A stretch of 64,000 nt of DNA, taken from assembly GCA_964036045.1 (NCBI GenBank), contig OZ038382.1:100628357-100692356 (forward strand). Direction: 5' to 3'. Origin of the DNA: Eutreptiella sp. 'Long Island Sound 2002'. Its lineage: Eukaryota > Euglenozoa > Euglenophyceae > Eutreptiales > Eutreptiaceae. The notes beneath the pieces were generated by a model. That model had not been told where the DNA came from. It saw only the letters and a list, made by a program, of their open reading frames with translations, and did no database searches. The position numbers and the translations under genes were made by a program. This document shows, one piece after another, positions 30,321 through 40,898 of the stretch. The stretch's first letter is position 1, and every line of letters starts with the position of its first letter.

Positions 30321-32584
30321 TTATCAAAATCCAGGGTTCCAAATCCAAAAATATAGAAAATAAAATACAATCCTCCTTTAACCCTGAACAGCAACCAGAT
30401 CCCACAAATCCAGCAATAATCCAATCCACACTGCGGGCTTCCGTTCAGCACACCAGTCGTCCCACGGTGGCGGGCATGTACAAGAATTGCACCAAAGAGG
30501 AAAGCCCTGAAATTGGCATATGAACACAAATGAAGCAAAGTTGGGGAAAGAGGTAAACATATACATTCACAGCCATAAACCCCTCATTCCCTGGTCACAA
30601 GACCTTCCCTTGACTCACCAACATACTGCCCTGAACCAGGTCAAATGAGATGGCTAAATGCCATGTGTCAAAAGTCACTACACAAACCCCAAAAATGTGT
30701 TCACTCCCAAGCCTATAAATCCTAGCCCAATAGGGGAGGTGGCGTGTCATGGCATAGAGTGGCATTCAGGACCATACCCTATCCTGATATAAACTTGGTT
30801 GGACTTGGAGTCAAATGGGCTTGGAGAACTGCCCCATGAAGATGACCTCACAACATGGCAAAATCAGGTAAATCACACCATTATGCCCAAAAGTCAATTA
30901 TATACTCAAAAATGCACACGGCAAATATCCAAATGCTCCATGCACGTGTCAAACCGGAAAGTAATATTCAAGGGTGATATAGACCAAAGACTCCTGCCCA
31001 AGAAAATTTTATCGTTGGGTCCGAAACCCTTCCGGTTATGTACATGGCATGCTTCACAAGTCAACTCATGGATTTGAGACCTAATTTTGTGAGGCCTCGT
31101 GTGCCACGCCAAAGTGACCATGTGATCCGGCATATGGTGAGGTACATCACCGAAGCATATGCCAACATATAAGCAACATACCATAGTTCACAGATCTCTA
31201 GGCACTTTACTATTAGCCGACCAGTTGAGCACATAAAACACAAAAATGAGCATAAAATGAGGTCAAAAACATGAAAATATGTCCAAATACAAAGTTGTCA
31301 TGATAGTATATCTCTATGCTCACCCATGATATCCGCTCATGGTTCAATAAACAAATGATTGGAACCATTTACGAACAAATCCCCTCACCTGGATCCTCAA
31401 TCGGGCGCATGGAGATACCTTCGCCACCCGTATCTACATGCCCCATGAAAATGGGAGTGCACTCATGGATCTCCTTGCCAAACATACCATGAGCAATACA
31501 TATGCGGTAGACTCAGTCTAGCGCTTTGAATTCCACAATTGGGACATGGGCAAAGCCCTTGTCACGTGTGGCTCCCCATGTCTTCGGCCACACGAAGATA
31601 TATAACATGGGCGTGAGCATATCGAAGCACATACCATGCATATAACACATACCCTAAAAAGTGGCTCCCACCATGGTATGTCATGCCCCTCCATGGACAT
31701 AACTTCACGTTAAAAATACGTGGGAACTCAATTAAGGTATCTATGCAACCCCAACACTCATGCAGTACACTCGAAAGTCGCAATAAAATATTCGGTTGCA
31801 CGGTCCAAGAGTTATATATCACTTTCTACCCTCTTGACCATTATCCCTTGCTACTCTGGGCATGTGTACACACCAAAGGCGTTTGATGCTCCCTAAATTA
31901 AGTTGAGACTAAGGCGCTTGCAACCCAACCTTTCTTATTCTCTTTCCTCACACTCGCGCCCAGATATGGCCCTTCAAAGTGGTCCCACGATTCACTTTTG
32001 TTTTCCTTATATCTTCAAGTCAAATGGGTGGCAAGTATAAGGGAAACCTGATTCGGGCATAGGGAAAAGAGTATGACCACTCGAAGAAGACCAAATCAAG
32101 TGCGGCGATGTCGAAGTCAAAAGTCCGATTTCGACATCGCGAAAAGTTCAGAATAAAATTTCGAGTGCATATTTAGAAAATTGCGGAAGCAACGAACCCT
32201 TTACTGATGAAATCTGACCCTTCATCGGAGTTTCCGCCAAAATATCTGGAAATAACAGTTAACCAATCGGTTAACGCAAAATCGCGAGCCAACTGACAGT
32301 CGCCGATACATTGACCATCAGAACGAAAGGCTGAAAAATTACGGAAACATTATGATAATAAAACCCTGTTGATTCCTGATATTCTGATATAGAAATCTCA
32401 GCTGGCGGCGCTTCGGTACTGAATATGGCCGCTCATAGCTGGAATGGCCAAACCTATCACACTATCACATCGGGTTAGGTCAGGTGGATGGGAGAGTATG
32501 ATATCAGCCAATGGCGGCTTGCCGGCACATAGATACACACCCCAAGTGACCCCAAGATGGCCACGGGGGTCCGAACCGGCTTCA
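30235..32584 (-). repeat. 5' LTR of the minus-strand element
   Basis: Homologous over its whole length to 27059-29409, with scattered substitutions and small indels. Right boundary GGCTTCA followed by the target duplication CTCT. Confidence 0.9.
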
Positions 32585-32588
32585 CTCT

Positions 32589-33200
32589 GGCCTAGAGTGT
32601 ATGTTTCCACTGAGGCACTAACTCCTCTGTTGGGGGGCTGGAGTCACCCTAGGAGCAGTGGCTCTGCAATGGACTCTGCAGTGGCAGAGTATGAGAGTCC
32701 CAAACTGGGACAGTGCGTTGGGAGGATACAAAAAAGTGTAATAGGTTTACCCATAGATTACATGTGGGGGTGGAGCACCGGCAGATGCACAGTCGTGCCC
32801 CAGCTCTCAAAGAGGAGCAAAGAGTTAAAAAACAGAAGAGCCACACTGTGACTCTGACAAAATTTCAGAAGTCTTGCGAAAAAAATATCTCTTCTCAGCA
32901 AATCAAGACAAAATTGGGTTGCCATCTCCTGAGCGAAATGCTCAAAATCAGGCCAGTGTAAAACTGGGCCTGAGGGCTCAGATTCAAAGAACTGAAGCAA
33001 TGCTGCACGTCAGTGTGAGCCACTGAGCACAAAAACCGTGCTCTTTGAGCGCCGAAGGCGCTTGGTGTCCTACCCGTTTTCTCCATCAAGCACATTTGAG
33101 CTAAATTCAGCCACAAAACCCTGAAACACCGAAAAAATAACAAAAGACAAGGCAAACACACAAGGCGCCTTACTGCCCAAGCACAAGACTCAGGGTAGAC
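32589..33200. other. No gene identified
   Basis: Sequence beyond the LTR insertion. Short frames (32713-32961) are unsupported. Confidence 0.45.
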
Positions 33201-33207
33201 GCGCTTC

Positions 33208-33276
33208 TCTCAGAGCTGCTCAGCGCAGCCTCTCAGAGCTGCTCAGCGCTGCCTCTCAGAGCTGCTCACCGCTGCG
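33208..33276 (+). repeat. Three 23-bp tandem repeats
   Basis: TCTCAGAGCTGCTCAGCGC units start at 33208, 33231 and 33254. Confidence 0.9.
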
Positions 33277-33289
33277 ATGATGCCACACT

Positions 33290-33545
33290 GACTGCAGCAG
33301 AGGATATGGCACAACGTGAGAGGTAGCTGAGTTCGAAACCTGGTGGTGCAGTGGAAAACTGCCACGACCCTGGCTGTCCACTTGTACAAGCGCGCACCAA
33401 CACACGAACGAGCGCTACAATGGTCCCACAAGTGACTGTAGTAGAGAATCTCACAGGCAGCGAAAATGAGCTGAGTTTGAAAACAGGTTATGCAGTGGCA
33501 AACTGCCACCACTGTGGCTCTCCACTGCGCAAGCGCTCAAGAACG
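33290..33545 (+). repeat. Two diverged tandem units of about 145 bp
   Basis: GTAGCTGAGTTCGAAACCTG with TGCAGTGGAAAACTGCCAC, then CTCCACT-type sequence, is echoed by ATGAGCTGAGTTTGAAAACA with TGCAGTGGCAAACTGCCAC. The GAGTTCGAAAC phrase resembles a pol III box B, but I see no matching box A. Confidence 0.6.
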
Positions 33546-34014
33546 CACGCAACACACACTGAGAACCCTTAAAACAAAGCCTCACTTATTAGCGCCCTGG
33601 TCAGCGCTCATGTCAGCCTTGCTATTGTCAAATCGCGGCGATGCGTCGCTGGATGTGTTTGCCGACGCTGCGGCGAACAACCTTCGTCTAGCTGAAACTC
33701 CTTCTCGTGCGTTGACAATCAGAGCGCTGGGCAAAAGTCACCTCGCTGGAGCAGCACTGTCCCACAGCACTCTCATGCCGTCATACCGCACGCGTGAAGC
33801 TCCTGACGAAGGGCATGACAGATTTTGAACTAGAATGCGACGCCTTTTACAGCCAGCAGACAGAAACAAACGCCGCCGTTGTCGCAGACTCACCACCAGT
33901 GAACTCAACACTGAGCTCACAGCCTCGTCCGTAAATCTGGTACCTCAAGTTCAAGCTCTCCAAAATTTTGCTTGGGGACGGGACTGCTGATGCCGTACAC
34001 AAAGAAATAGACAT
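33546..34014 (+). other. Short open frame of uncertain status
   Basis: A frame to 33828 contains SALLLSNRGDASLDVFADAA and NNLRLAETPSRALTIRALGK, which has protein-like composition but no recognisable family, start context or splice sites. It is recorded as a possibility only. Confidence 0.2.
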
Positions 34015-35568
34015 TCTTGTTATTGAAATTGACTTCTGTCCCTTTATACTCAAACCCGAATTCTCACAATGCACTGGAGTACGACACCAAGTTCAAATCA
34101 ATCTGATAATTACCCAGAATGTCTGAGATCCTTGTTTTTCCATAAAAATACCCTGTATCAAACAATGCGACGCACAAAGTCTCCTGCATTTCTCTTTGTC
34201 TTTCTGTCCTGTACAACTATGTATTTAATACTGTGATCGCAGGCGCGCTCTTTCTGGCTGCGGGCAGCCCCAACTGGGCATGAACTCGTCACAGTAATAC
34301 GGGTTCACATGCCTAAATAACAGGAAAATTAATGTAGCATTGAAATCTCACTAAAAAGGTAAAAAAACATATATCTTGACAGCTTTGTGAGTTGTCTATC
34401 TTGTCTCATACATTATAACCTTCTAAAATAGCATAGAAACATGATTGAATCCCATTATAAGCATATGGAATGTGATTATTCATGTGTGGCTACCAATGTG
34501 TCCTAGGTCTCTGCCCTCTGTAGTGTGCCTAAGAGCAGTAGACTCTAGCAGCAAGATATGGGCTTCAAATATGAGCCAAATATGAGCAAATATCCTTGTG
34601 TCTTCGGATCTTCAAGCTCTGAGACGTCTGGTAGAGATCCTCCAGAAGACTTCTGAGAGGCCCAAATCCCCCCACTTGTTACACCCCCTTCCTAAGCTTC
34701 ATGCACATTTACTAAGAATGATCATGACAAGCCAATAATCCAACATAAGGAGGGGTATGGGCATAAGGAACGCTCATATTCAATGTTATAAGTGTCTATT
34801 GTAGTGTCTCAGTACCCCCTTCCTATAGGTAAAGATACAATTATACCTAAGAGGGTGAAGTTCCTAAGTCTTGAGAATGGTAGGGCTCGGAATGAAACAT
34901 GAAAAACACTAAGCAAAAAGCTGGCATACAAAGTATGAACAATGATAACTTAAATCTTCAGATAAAAATTGAGGGTAAGAGTAATACACCTGGATGTAGA
35001 TGTCTAAATTACAATGAGCTATACGAAAAGTCAATAGAAAAATTGAGAATGAAACGCAACATGTGGGGTTAAACCGGAAATTCAGGCTCTGCCCAAGCTG
35101 TGTATTGACATGACTTGGCCTGCGTCATCCAAAGAGAGGATATACCACCTTACTCAATGGGCACGTGGCCCCAACCCCGAATGCCCTGGCTGGATGCATT
35201 CTGGTACCTGCAATGGGTTTCTTGGCCTGCATTACATGGACATAGAAAGCGAGGCAGCATCAGTAATGTGTAACTGGTGATTAGGTTAGTGGGTCGTGGC
35301 GGTCACAATGAGATAAAATAGCTTCTAATACATTAGAACCCTCTAAAATAGCATATAACATGATTAAATCCCATTATAAGCATATGGAATGTACCCTAGG
35401 TCTCTGCTCTCTGTAGTGTACCTAAGGGCAGTAGACTCTAGCAGTAAGCTATGGGCTTCAAATATAAGCGAAATATGAGAAAATATCCCATTTTCTCAGG
35501 ATCTTCAAGCTCTCAGACGTCTGGTAGAGATCCTCCAGAAAGCTTCTGAGGGGCCCCAACTCATTACA
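34015..35568 (+). repeat. Mosaic of dispersed units II and I
   Basis: 34015-34290 matches 25075-25340, 34293-35320 matches 18288-19390, and 35340-35568 repeats the middle of unit I again. The join at 34290/34293 (CTCGTCAC|AGTAATACGG) is abrupt. The segment ends TTACACAG exactly where gypsy pol sequence resumes. Confidence 0.75.
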
Positions 35569-36420
35569 CAGATTACAGCGGCCAAAGCCTTGGAGGGTTT
35601 CCTTGGCTTGGCTAATTGCTACAGTATGTATATAAGAAAATTTGCCTAGCATGTGGCCCCACTCATGGAGGCCTTGAAGCGTGAGTATTTGTATGAAAAG
35701 CGTGAGGGAGGGCCTGATGTGGACGGTAATGGGTTGCCTGTAAAGGCCAGAAAGCCTGTACGCTTCACCCCCGGACAAGCTGAAATTCGGCCGAATCCAG
35801 AGATGGTTAAGGGTTTTGAGGCCATCAAGAACAGTGTGATTACACGTGTTGCCTTGTATTTACGTAAGCCATGAACCAGGTGGAGGTTGTCCACAGAGGC
35901 CTCCGACTAAGCCATCGGGGGAGTGCTCGAACAGGAGCAGGAAGATGGCAATTGGCAACCGGTGGCATTGTTTTCGCGTAAGTTGCAGGGCAGTAAGAGG
36001 GGTAAATATAGGGATAAGGGTATAGGACAAGTGGGGTGGACCGTATGTGAGAAGGAAACGTACGCTGTAGCATGTTGTCTCCAGAAATCCCAGTCCTGGA
36101 ATTTGGACATCAGGAGGTGTTGATGCGCACTGACCACAGTAGTATTGTACAGTGGTGTAAGGAGGATTTATGTACTGTATCAGGACCTTTAGGTCGACGT
36201 GGTCGGCAGCACGAACCTTTGACTTTTTCCAATTTAGTAATTGAGTATGACAAAGGGGAATATAACGACGCGCCTGATGCCTTATCGTGTTGGGCGTATC
36301 CTGCGGGATTGACACAGGATGTGTCTTTTCACGGGTCACAGACAGACATGGAGGGCTGGAGTCAGTGTGGGGAAGCTGAACGGGTCCGTTCACAGAACGT
36401 TTTGAGGGATACATAGCCCG
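35569..36420 (+). pseudogene. Gypsy pol: RT connection and RNase H remnant
   Basis: It opens with ITAAKALEGFLGLANCYSMY, the usual start of the connection segment, then an in-frame TAG (35647-35649) within KFA*HVAPLMEAL. GVLEQEQEDGNWQPVALFSRKLQG is the first RNase H strand pair. VCEKETYAVACCLQ follows, then after a frame change LMRTDHSSIVQWCKED and DKGEYNDAPDALS with the later Asp. At least two frameshifts separate these pieces. It continues the element of RT copy 2 (or 1) beyond the nested insertion. Confidence 0.78.
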
Positions 36421-36569
36421 AGGCTTTTGGACCTTACAGCATCTCCACAGTCAGTTTTGCACATCAATCGGAAGCACGTGATATCCTTCTGCAGGTCAGG
36501 GCCCAGGAGGCGACTCGTTCACTTTATTCAGCTTCAGACAATTTAAACTCCTCCACTTCGGGTACATAC

Positions 36570-37593
36570 ATGGCTGCAACTGGTGTTCATTTGTTTTGGC
36601 ATGACTCAGCATGGGTATCCAGGGTTCAGGCCAAGTGCGGTCGTCCAATGAGGTGCGCCTGTTGCCAGGATCTGGACAGTCATTCATCTTTTTCAATTTC
36701 TTTATGCCCTCAACCGGAATGCGGGATTTCAGACCCTGTTTTGATACATGCTGCATCAACTGTTAAAGTACCCAGTGACACACAGATTCTGTATGAGAGC
36801 TGGGACCAGGAATGTCAGGACGACGCTGTGTACTGCTGGTCAACTCTTCGTGCGGAAAGGGTCGCCGGTAAATATTGGTTGTATGGGGTTCGTATCCGGT
36901 ATGAGGGCAGAAATTGTGTTCCTCCGGCCCTACTTGATAACGTGATTGTAGCCACACATACTTATGCACATCCCGGTATTCATAAAACCCATCAGCTTCT
37001 TGATCGTAAGTACATTGTACATTGTTGGGAGCAGCGACACACACAGAAAGATCCGTATCAGAAGCCAAAGGAGCGTATCACTGAAATTTTGACATCTTGT
37101 CAGGTTTGTCACAGTGTAAGGGGACGTAAAGGTCTTCAGCCCGAACAGCTAATCTCCTACCCTGTACCTGAGTACCCTTCTAGTTCAATCGCAGTCAACT
37201 TTACTAAACCTGGTCACGTTCAGACTAATGGTCAGTCTTCTGAATCTGTTTTTGTGGTAGTGTGTCGCTTCACAGGATATGTTGCCGCCTTCCCCTGTAG
37301 TGAACACGTCACGTCTGCAGAGCTGGCATCTCTCTTTTCAACGTGATTTGTCACATTTTTTGGCTTGCCGAAATAAAATTTTTGTGACCACGATAAACTG
37401 GTGAATGCAGAATTTTCTCCAGTCTTTTTGCCAGCTCTCAGGCATTGAGGAGTACCGTTCCCCTGTATACCGCCCCTGTAGTAATGGTAGGGCTGATAGG
37501 GGAGTCCAGGTCCCGGTCGACAGTCTGCGAAAGGTATTCGCGCAGACAGGAAAGGGACGAGTCAGAGGTAGGGCTGGAGTGATAACCCAATAG
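36570..37593 (+). pseudogene. Gypsy integrase remnant with degenerate catalytic residues
   Basis: The zinc-binding HHCC motif is intact: HTYAHPGIHK then SCQVCHSVRGRKG. The catalytic core begins SSIAVNFTKPGHVQ, where Asn sits at the usual first Asp. The second block KFCDHDKLVNAEF is split by stop codons near 37370. The third, SNGRADRGVQVP, has Asp where Glu is expected. TGA near 37345 and frame changes confirm it is dead. No chromodomain is visible downstream. Confidence 0.78.
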
Positions 37594-37701
37594 TGGGGTT
37601 GTCACTGGCTTCCCTTTCCAAAATGCCTACAGAATAGACATTCAGAAGGTGTGCCTATACTAATCATTGTGCTTCTTCTGTTTAGTTGCAGAGAGCCTAA
37701 A

Positions 37702-38112
37702 ATGCCTCAAGCTCTAAAGGCCACATTCCATATCAGGGGTGTGGTGAACACTCCCTTGCTAAGCTGGTTCACACCATACAAAAAAGCACAACAGTTCTAC
37801 TTGAACTTGTCTGAGGATATAATGAAAAGCCAAAGCTGCTTGTGTGTGAAAAACTGCCCGCGTTTCGGAAAACCTGCAAACGTTTCCAAACCTAGGGGAA
37901 CATCCTGCATGTTTAACAAGACTTGCAGTTTTGAACACACACAAGAATGCAGTCAAACAGTGAGTGGACATCAACAAGCCACAAATACAAACTGTGTAGT
38001 TTGTCTCTCCGAGTTCCCACGTGCACGAAAAGGCTGCGTTTGTGCCGTGCACAATAATGTACACCAGTGTGCGTGCTGGTGCAAAAGCTGTGAGCTGTAC
38101 AAGCCCAAATAG
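37702..38112 (+). CDS. Cys-rich frame with RING-like C-terminus
   Basis: ATG 37702 opens a 136-codon frame; a pyrimidine run ending TTGCAG lies just upstream (37690), so it could also be an exon. The product has many Cys: SCLCVKNCPRFGKP, SCMFNKTCSFEHTQEC, then NCVVCLSEFPRARKGC followed by CAVHNNVHQCACWCKSCELY. The last part has the Cys-Cys, Cys-His, Cys-Cys-Cys order and CVVCL start of small RING fingers. Spacing is not canonical and no known protein is matched. If real, it would bind zinc and might act in ubiquitin transfer; that is speculative. Confidence 0.35.
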   Translation: MPQALKATFHIRGVVNTPLLSWFTPYKKAQQFYLNLSEDIMKSQSCLCVKNCPRFGKPANVSKPRGTSCMFNKTCSFEHTQECSQTVSGHQQATNTNCVVCLSEFPRARKGCVCAVHNNVHQCACWCKSCELYKPK

Positions 38113-38799
38113 CCAAAAAGGACTGCTCATCACAGAGCCAGCTCATTGCCTCAAACAGGAAAACCCACCAAAGCCCATACCTCCATATGGGTATGCAGCA
38201 CCGTCAATAGTGTTGCAGAGCCCCAAACTGGCTTGGCTGTCATACAGAATCTTGTCAGCGGCTCATTCAGATAAGCATCTGCTGCCTGCAGGCCTACACA
38301 GCAGTTCCATACCAACAAACATAATAGACATACAAAGTTCTCGTAAATCTTTTCATGTAAGCACCTTCGCTGCAGCCAGTGCAGGCAAGCCGGCGGACGT
38401 GCACACAGGCGAAAGCCAACAACACGCAGGCCGAACAAAACAGCAGTGCGAATGCACAAGGCGCCAGCGCACACACTCACCGCTCCAGCAGGCTGCTGCA
38501 CGCGCACAGTCGCAGGCACCCACTTGCTTTGTTGGCACACACACTTGTCGCACTAACACTGTAGCCTCATGCTCACACTCGCACACGCTTGCTCTGTCGC
38601 AGAGACACGCTCAACACGCTGCCGGCAAAGAGAAACAAACATGGAGGCGTGCTTCAGACCCTCTTCACCCTTACAGTTTAAGAATATAAACAATTCATAT
38701 CGGTTCCAAAAAGAAGCTTCACAGCTGCAAAGCATGCATTTGCACCCAGAAGCACCTACAGACAGACAAGGCTTAAGCAGTCTCACTGAGCTGTCTCCC
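38113..38799. other. No gene identified
   Basis: Overlapping frames on both strands, rich in Ala, His, Thr and Cys, have no motif. They look like by-products of GC-rich DNA. Confidence 0.4.
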
Positions 38800-39060
38800 T
38801 TCAGCGCTACGGGCGCTCGGTGATCTCACTAAGCGCTCTGGCGCTCCTTGTTCTGCACTGACTGCTTTGTGGGCTCCTGCTCTCCAGCAAGCGCTGTCAG
38901 CGCTCCTTCCTCCTCACTGAGGGCTTCCTGCGCTCGTGGTCTCCAGCAAGCCCTGTCCGCGCTGCTTGCTCCCGAGTGAGGGCTTCGTGCGCTCGTTGAT
39001 TGCCACTGAGCGCTCTCCGCGCTCCTTTATCGTCACGCCTCCAGTGTCTGTGACCGCTGA
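38800..39060. repeat. Degenerate repeats around GCGCTCC / GCGCTCG
   Basis: At least eight occurrences of (A)GCGCTCxG-like words occur with TCACTGAG and CTCCAGCAAGCxCTGTC phrases at irregular 50-60 bp steps. On the minus strand this reads as a repeated Arg/Glu/Ala peptide. Confidence 0.6.
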
Positions 39061-39102
39061 ATGCACTCTCAGTTCTGTGTGAACGCAGCTTTGTTGAACA
39101 TT

Positions 39103-39378
39103 TCATCCGCTGTTCACCTTCAATGCAAGAACTCCTCTGTGGGTTTTGCGTGGTCCTTCTATTTCGCGTGGTGGCTTGCCTTGACTGATGAGCTCCTTCA
39201 GATTTTGTAACTCGGCCGCCGCGGCATCTCGTTCAATTCGTAGCCACGCCACGCTCCTTTCCAGCTCCCGTACTGCTTGCTGCCTGTCATCCTGCTCGCC
39301 ACGGAGTCTTCGCTTCGCGTGACTTCTCGTCTCGCTCCGAACGAAGCCTTGCAGCTCCTTGGAAGCGGCAATCCTCAC
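39103..39378 (-). CDS. Putative coiled-coil peptide
   Basis: A 91-codon minus-strand frame contains DDRQQAVRELERSVAWLRIE then RDAAAAELQNLKELISQGK, a clean heptad-like helix. Codon composition looks genuine, but start, stop context and partners are unknown. It may be one exon or a fragment of a gag-like protein. Confidence 0.3.
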   Translation of the reverse strand: MRIAASKELQGFVRSETRSHAKRRLRGEQDDRQQAVRELERSVAWLRIERDAAAAELQNLKELISQGKPPREIEGPRKTHRGVLALKVNSG

Positions 39379-40560
39379 ACTCGGAGGATGGCATGCTCGT
39401 TGGTCACTACGGAAACGGACTGGCCAGGCTGTGATAACACCGTTGTGTTTGTGTCTATATTTCCCCGCTTTTTAACCAAGAACCACACTTTTTACTAAAA
39501 TCTGGATGTGCACAGGAACTGCAGATGACGTTGATATTCTCAATCCTTGATAACGGTATCACTACATGATAAGCTGGCAGTTCCTGTGCACAAATGATAA
39601 GAAAATATTGACAAGAAGATAAAATCCATACACATTTCATTATTCAAAGATTTCAAAATGCGCTGTGCTCGCGATGCGTGATCTGTAATCTGATATGGCG
39701 ATGTTCAGCGCGTGCACGCCAGCACTACCAGTGGCAATCCCATTACTGCCGGTCATGTTGTTTTTGACTGGTCGATTATGCAGGGTTTGACTGTGCTCTG
39801 ATGACAGTTGTTTCCCCATGTGACAGTTTTTTGACTGTCAGCCCCCCCCCCCCTTCTGGCAGTTTGTAATCAAATGCTGAGTGTTTTCGTGCATTTTTGC
39901 GTTACGTATTGCTACCTTTGTGGTGCTACAGTGCCTTTCTCAGCCATTGGTCACTCTGTTATACAGAGGTGTCAAATGTCTTGGGAGAGGAGTGTAATGA
40001 TACAGGCCTTTACTCATTCACAGGCCTGATCTTCATATACAGAAGATGCGGCGCGCGCAGTAACAGCGAAGTTGCGCCGGGATTCTATTGTTGATCTGTG
40101 TTTTACGATCGCTTTTAGGCGTGCTCATTATGATCGCATCGATTAGATAATGACAAACTGGGGTCCAACAGTCGCTGGTACTGCTTGAGCTATCATGCGA
40201 GGTTTTGTCTTGCCATGTTTTAGACCTTGCACCATTTGACCATGTTTATGAACTAAGATTCCATTGAACGAACAGTGTCCAGGACTGTTTGTGACTGTGG
40301 ACAATCGCAGGTCATTCCTGTTGTGTTGTTGGTGCTAGTGCCCTTGTGATTGTATTGTTGATCTCAATATTGATTTTAAAGTGAGCCCAAAAATCTGCAA
40401 CAAGGTGAAATCCATGGAATACCAACGGCAATCAGAAGACCAATCATGTGCCCTGAGGCGCTCTTACCCCACTGCGTGGCTTAACCCACCTATGTACATA
40501 CCCTGATGTGTTTGTGTACATACATTTCTTTTGTTTCAGAGTGGCAAGGATCGTAGAAAG
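39379..40560. other. No gene identified
   Basis: AT-leaning spacer with a run of 13 C at about 39841-39853. CAGGAACTGCAGATGACG near 39514 and AGCTGGCAGTTCCTGTGCAC near 39570 form a small imperfect inverted repeat. Nothing else is supported. Confidence 0.5.
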
Positions 40561-40898
40561 GATTGTACTATGAGGATGCCCCTGTGACCGCAGTGCTTTG
40601 CCTGCCAGCTTGTTTGAGTGTCTGCCGCAGCGCAATCCCTGGACAGGCCCCCCCGGGAACCCTTCAAAAGCCTTCTAAGCCGCTGAGGTACCTAGTCCTA
40701 GTGTGCCACTCCGGGCCTTTGAGGAGACCAACGAGTACCCCGACTCCGAGAACCTCAAGACCATTGCCGGATGCCGAGGCAGACTCTGACATCCACGAGT
40801 CCCTGCATCACCTGCATGAACAGGTGAAGAAATCTGACATTTACAAGTCCCTGCAGCATCCGCATCAATAACATGGGGTCTGTTACATCACCGAGTCC

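Larger units (their letters stand above)
27059..32584 (-). mobile_element. Complete, compact LTR retrotransposon (non-autonomous)
   Basis: Two direct repeats of 2351 bp (27059-29409) and 2350 bp (30235-32584) bracket an 825-bp interior. In plus-strand reading the left LTR runs TGAAG...CTTCA, a 5-bp terminal inverted repeat; the right one begins TAAAG by one substitution. The flanking CTCT at 27055-27058 and 32585-32588 is a 4-bp target-site duplication. PBS and PPT place the element on the minus strand. LTRs look a few percent diverged by eye. No protease, RT or integrase is present, so it must have moved in trans. Confidence 0.93.

Noticed and set aside
33330-33360. Box B-like GAGTTCGAAAC as a tRNA gene or SINE
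   Set aside because: No box A at suitable distance and the tandem copy lacks the box B match.
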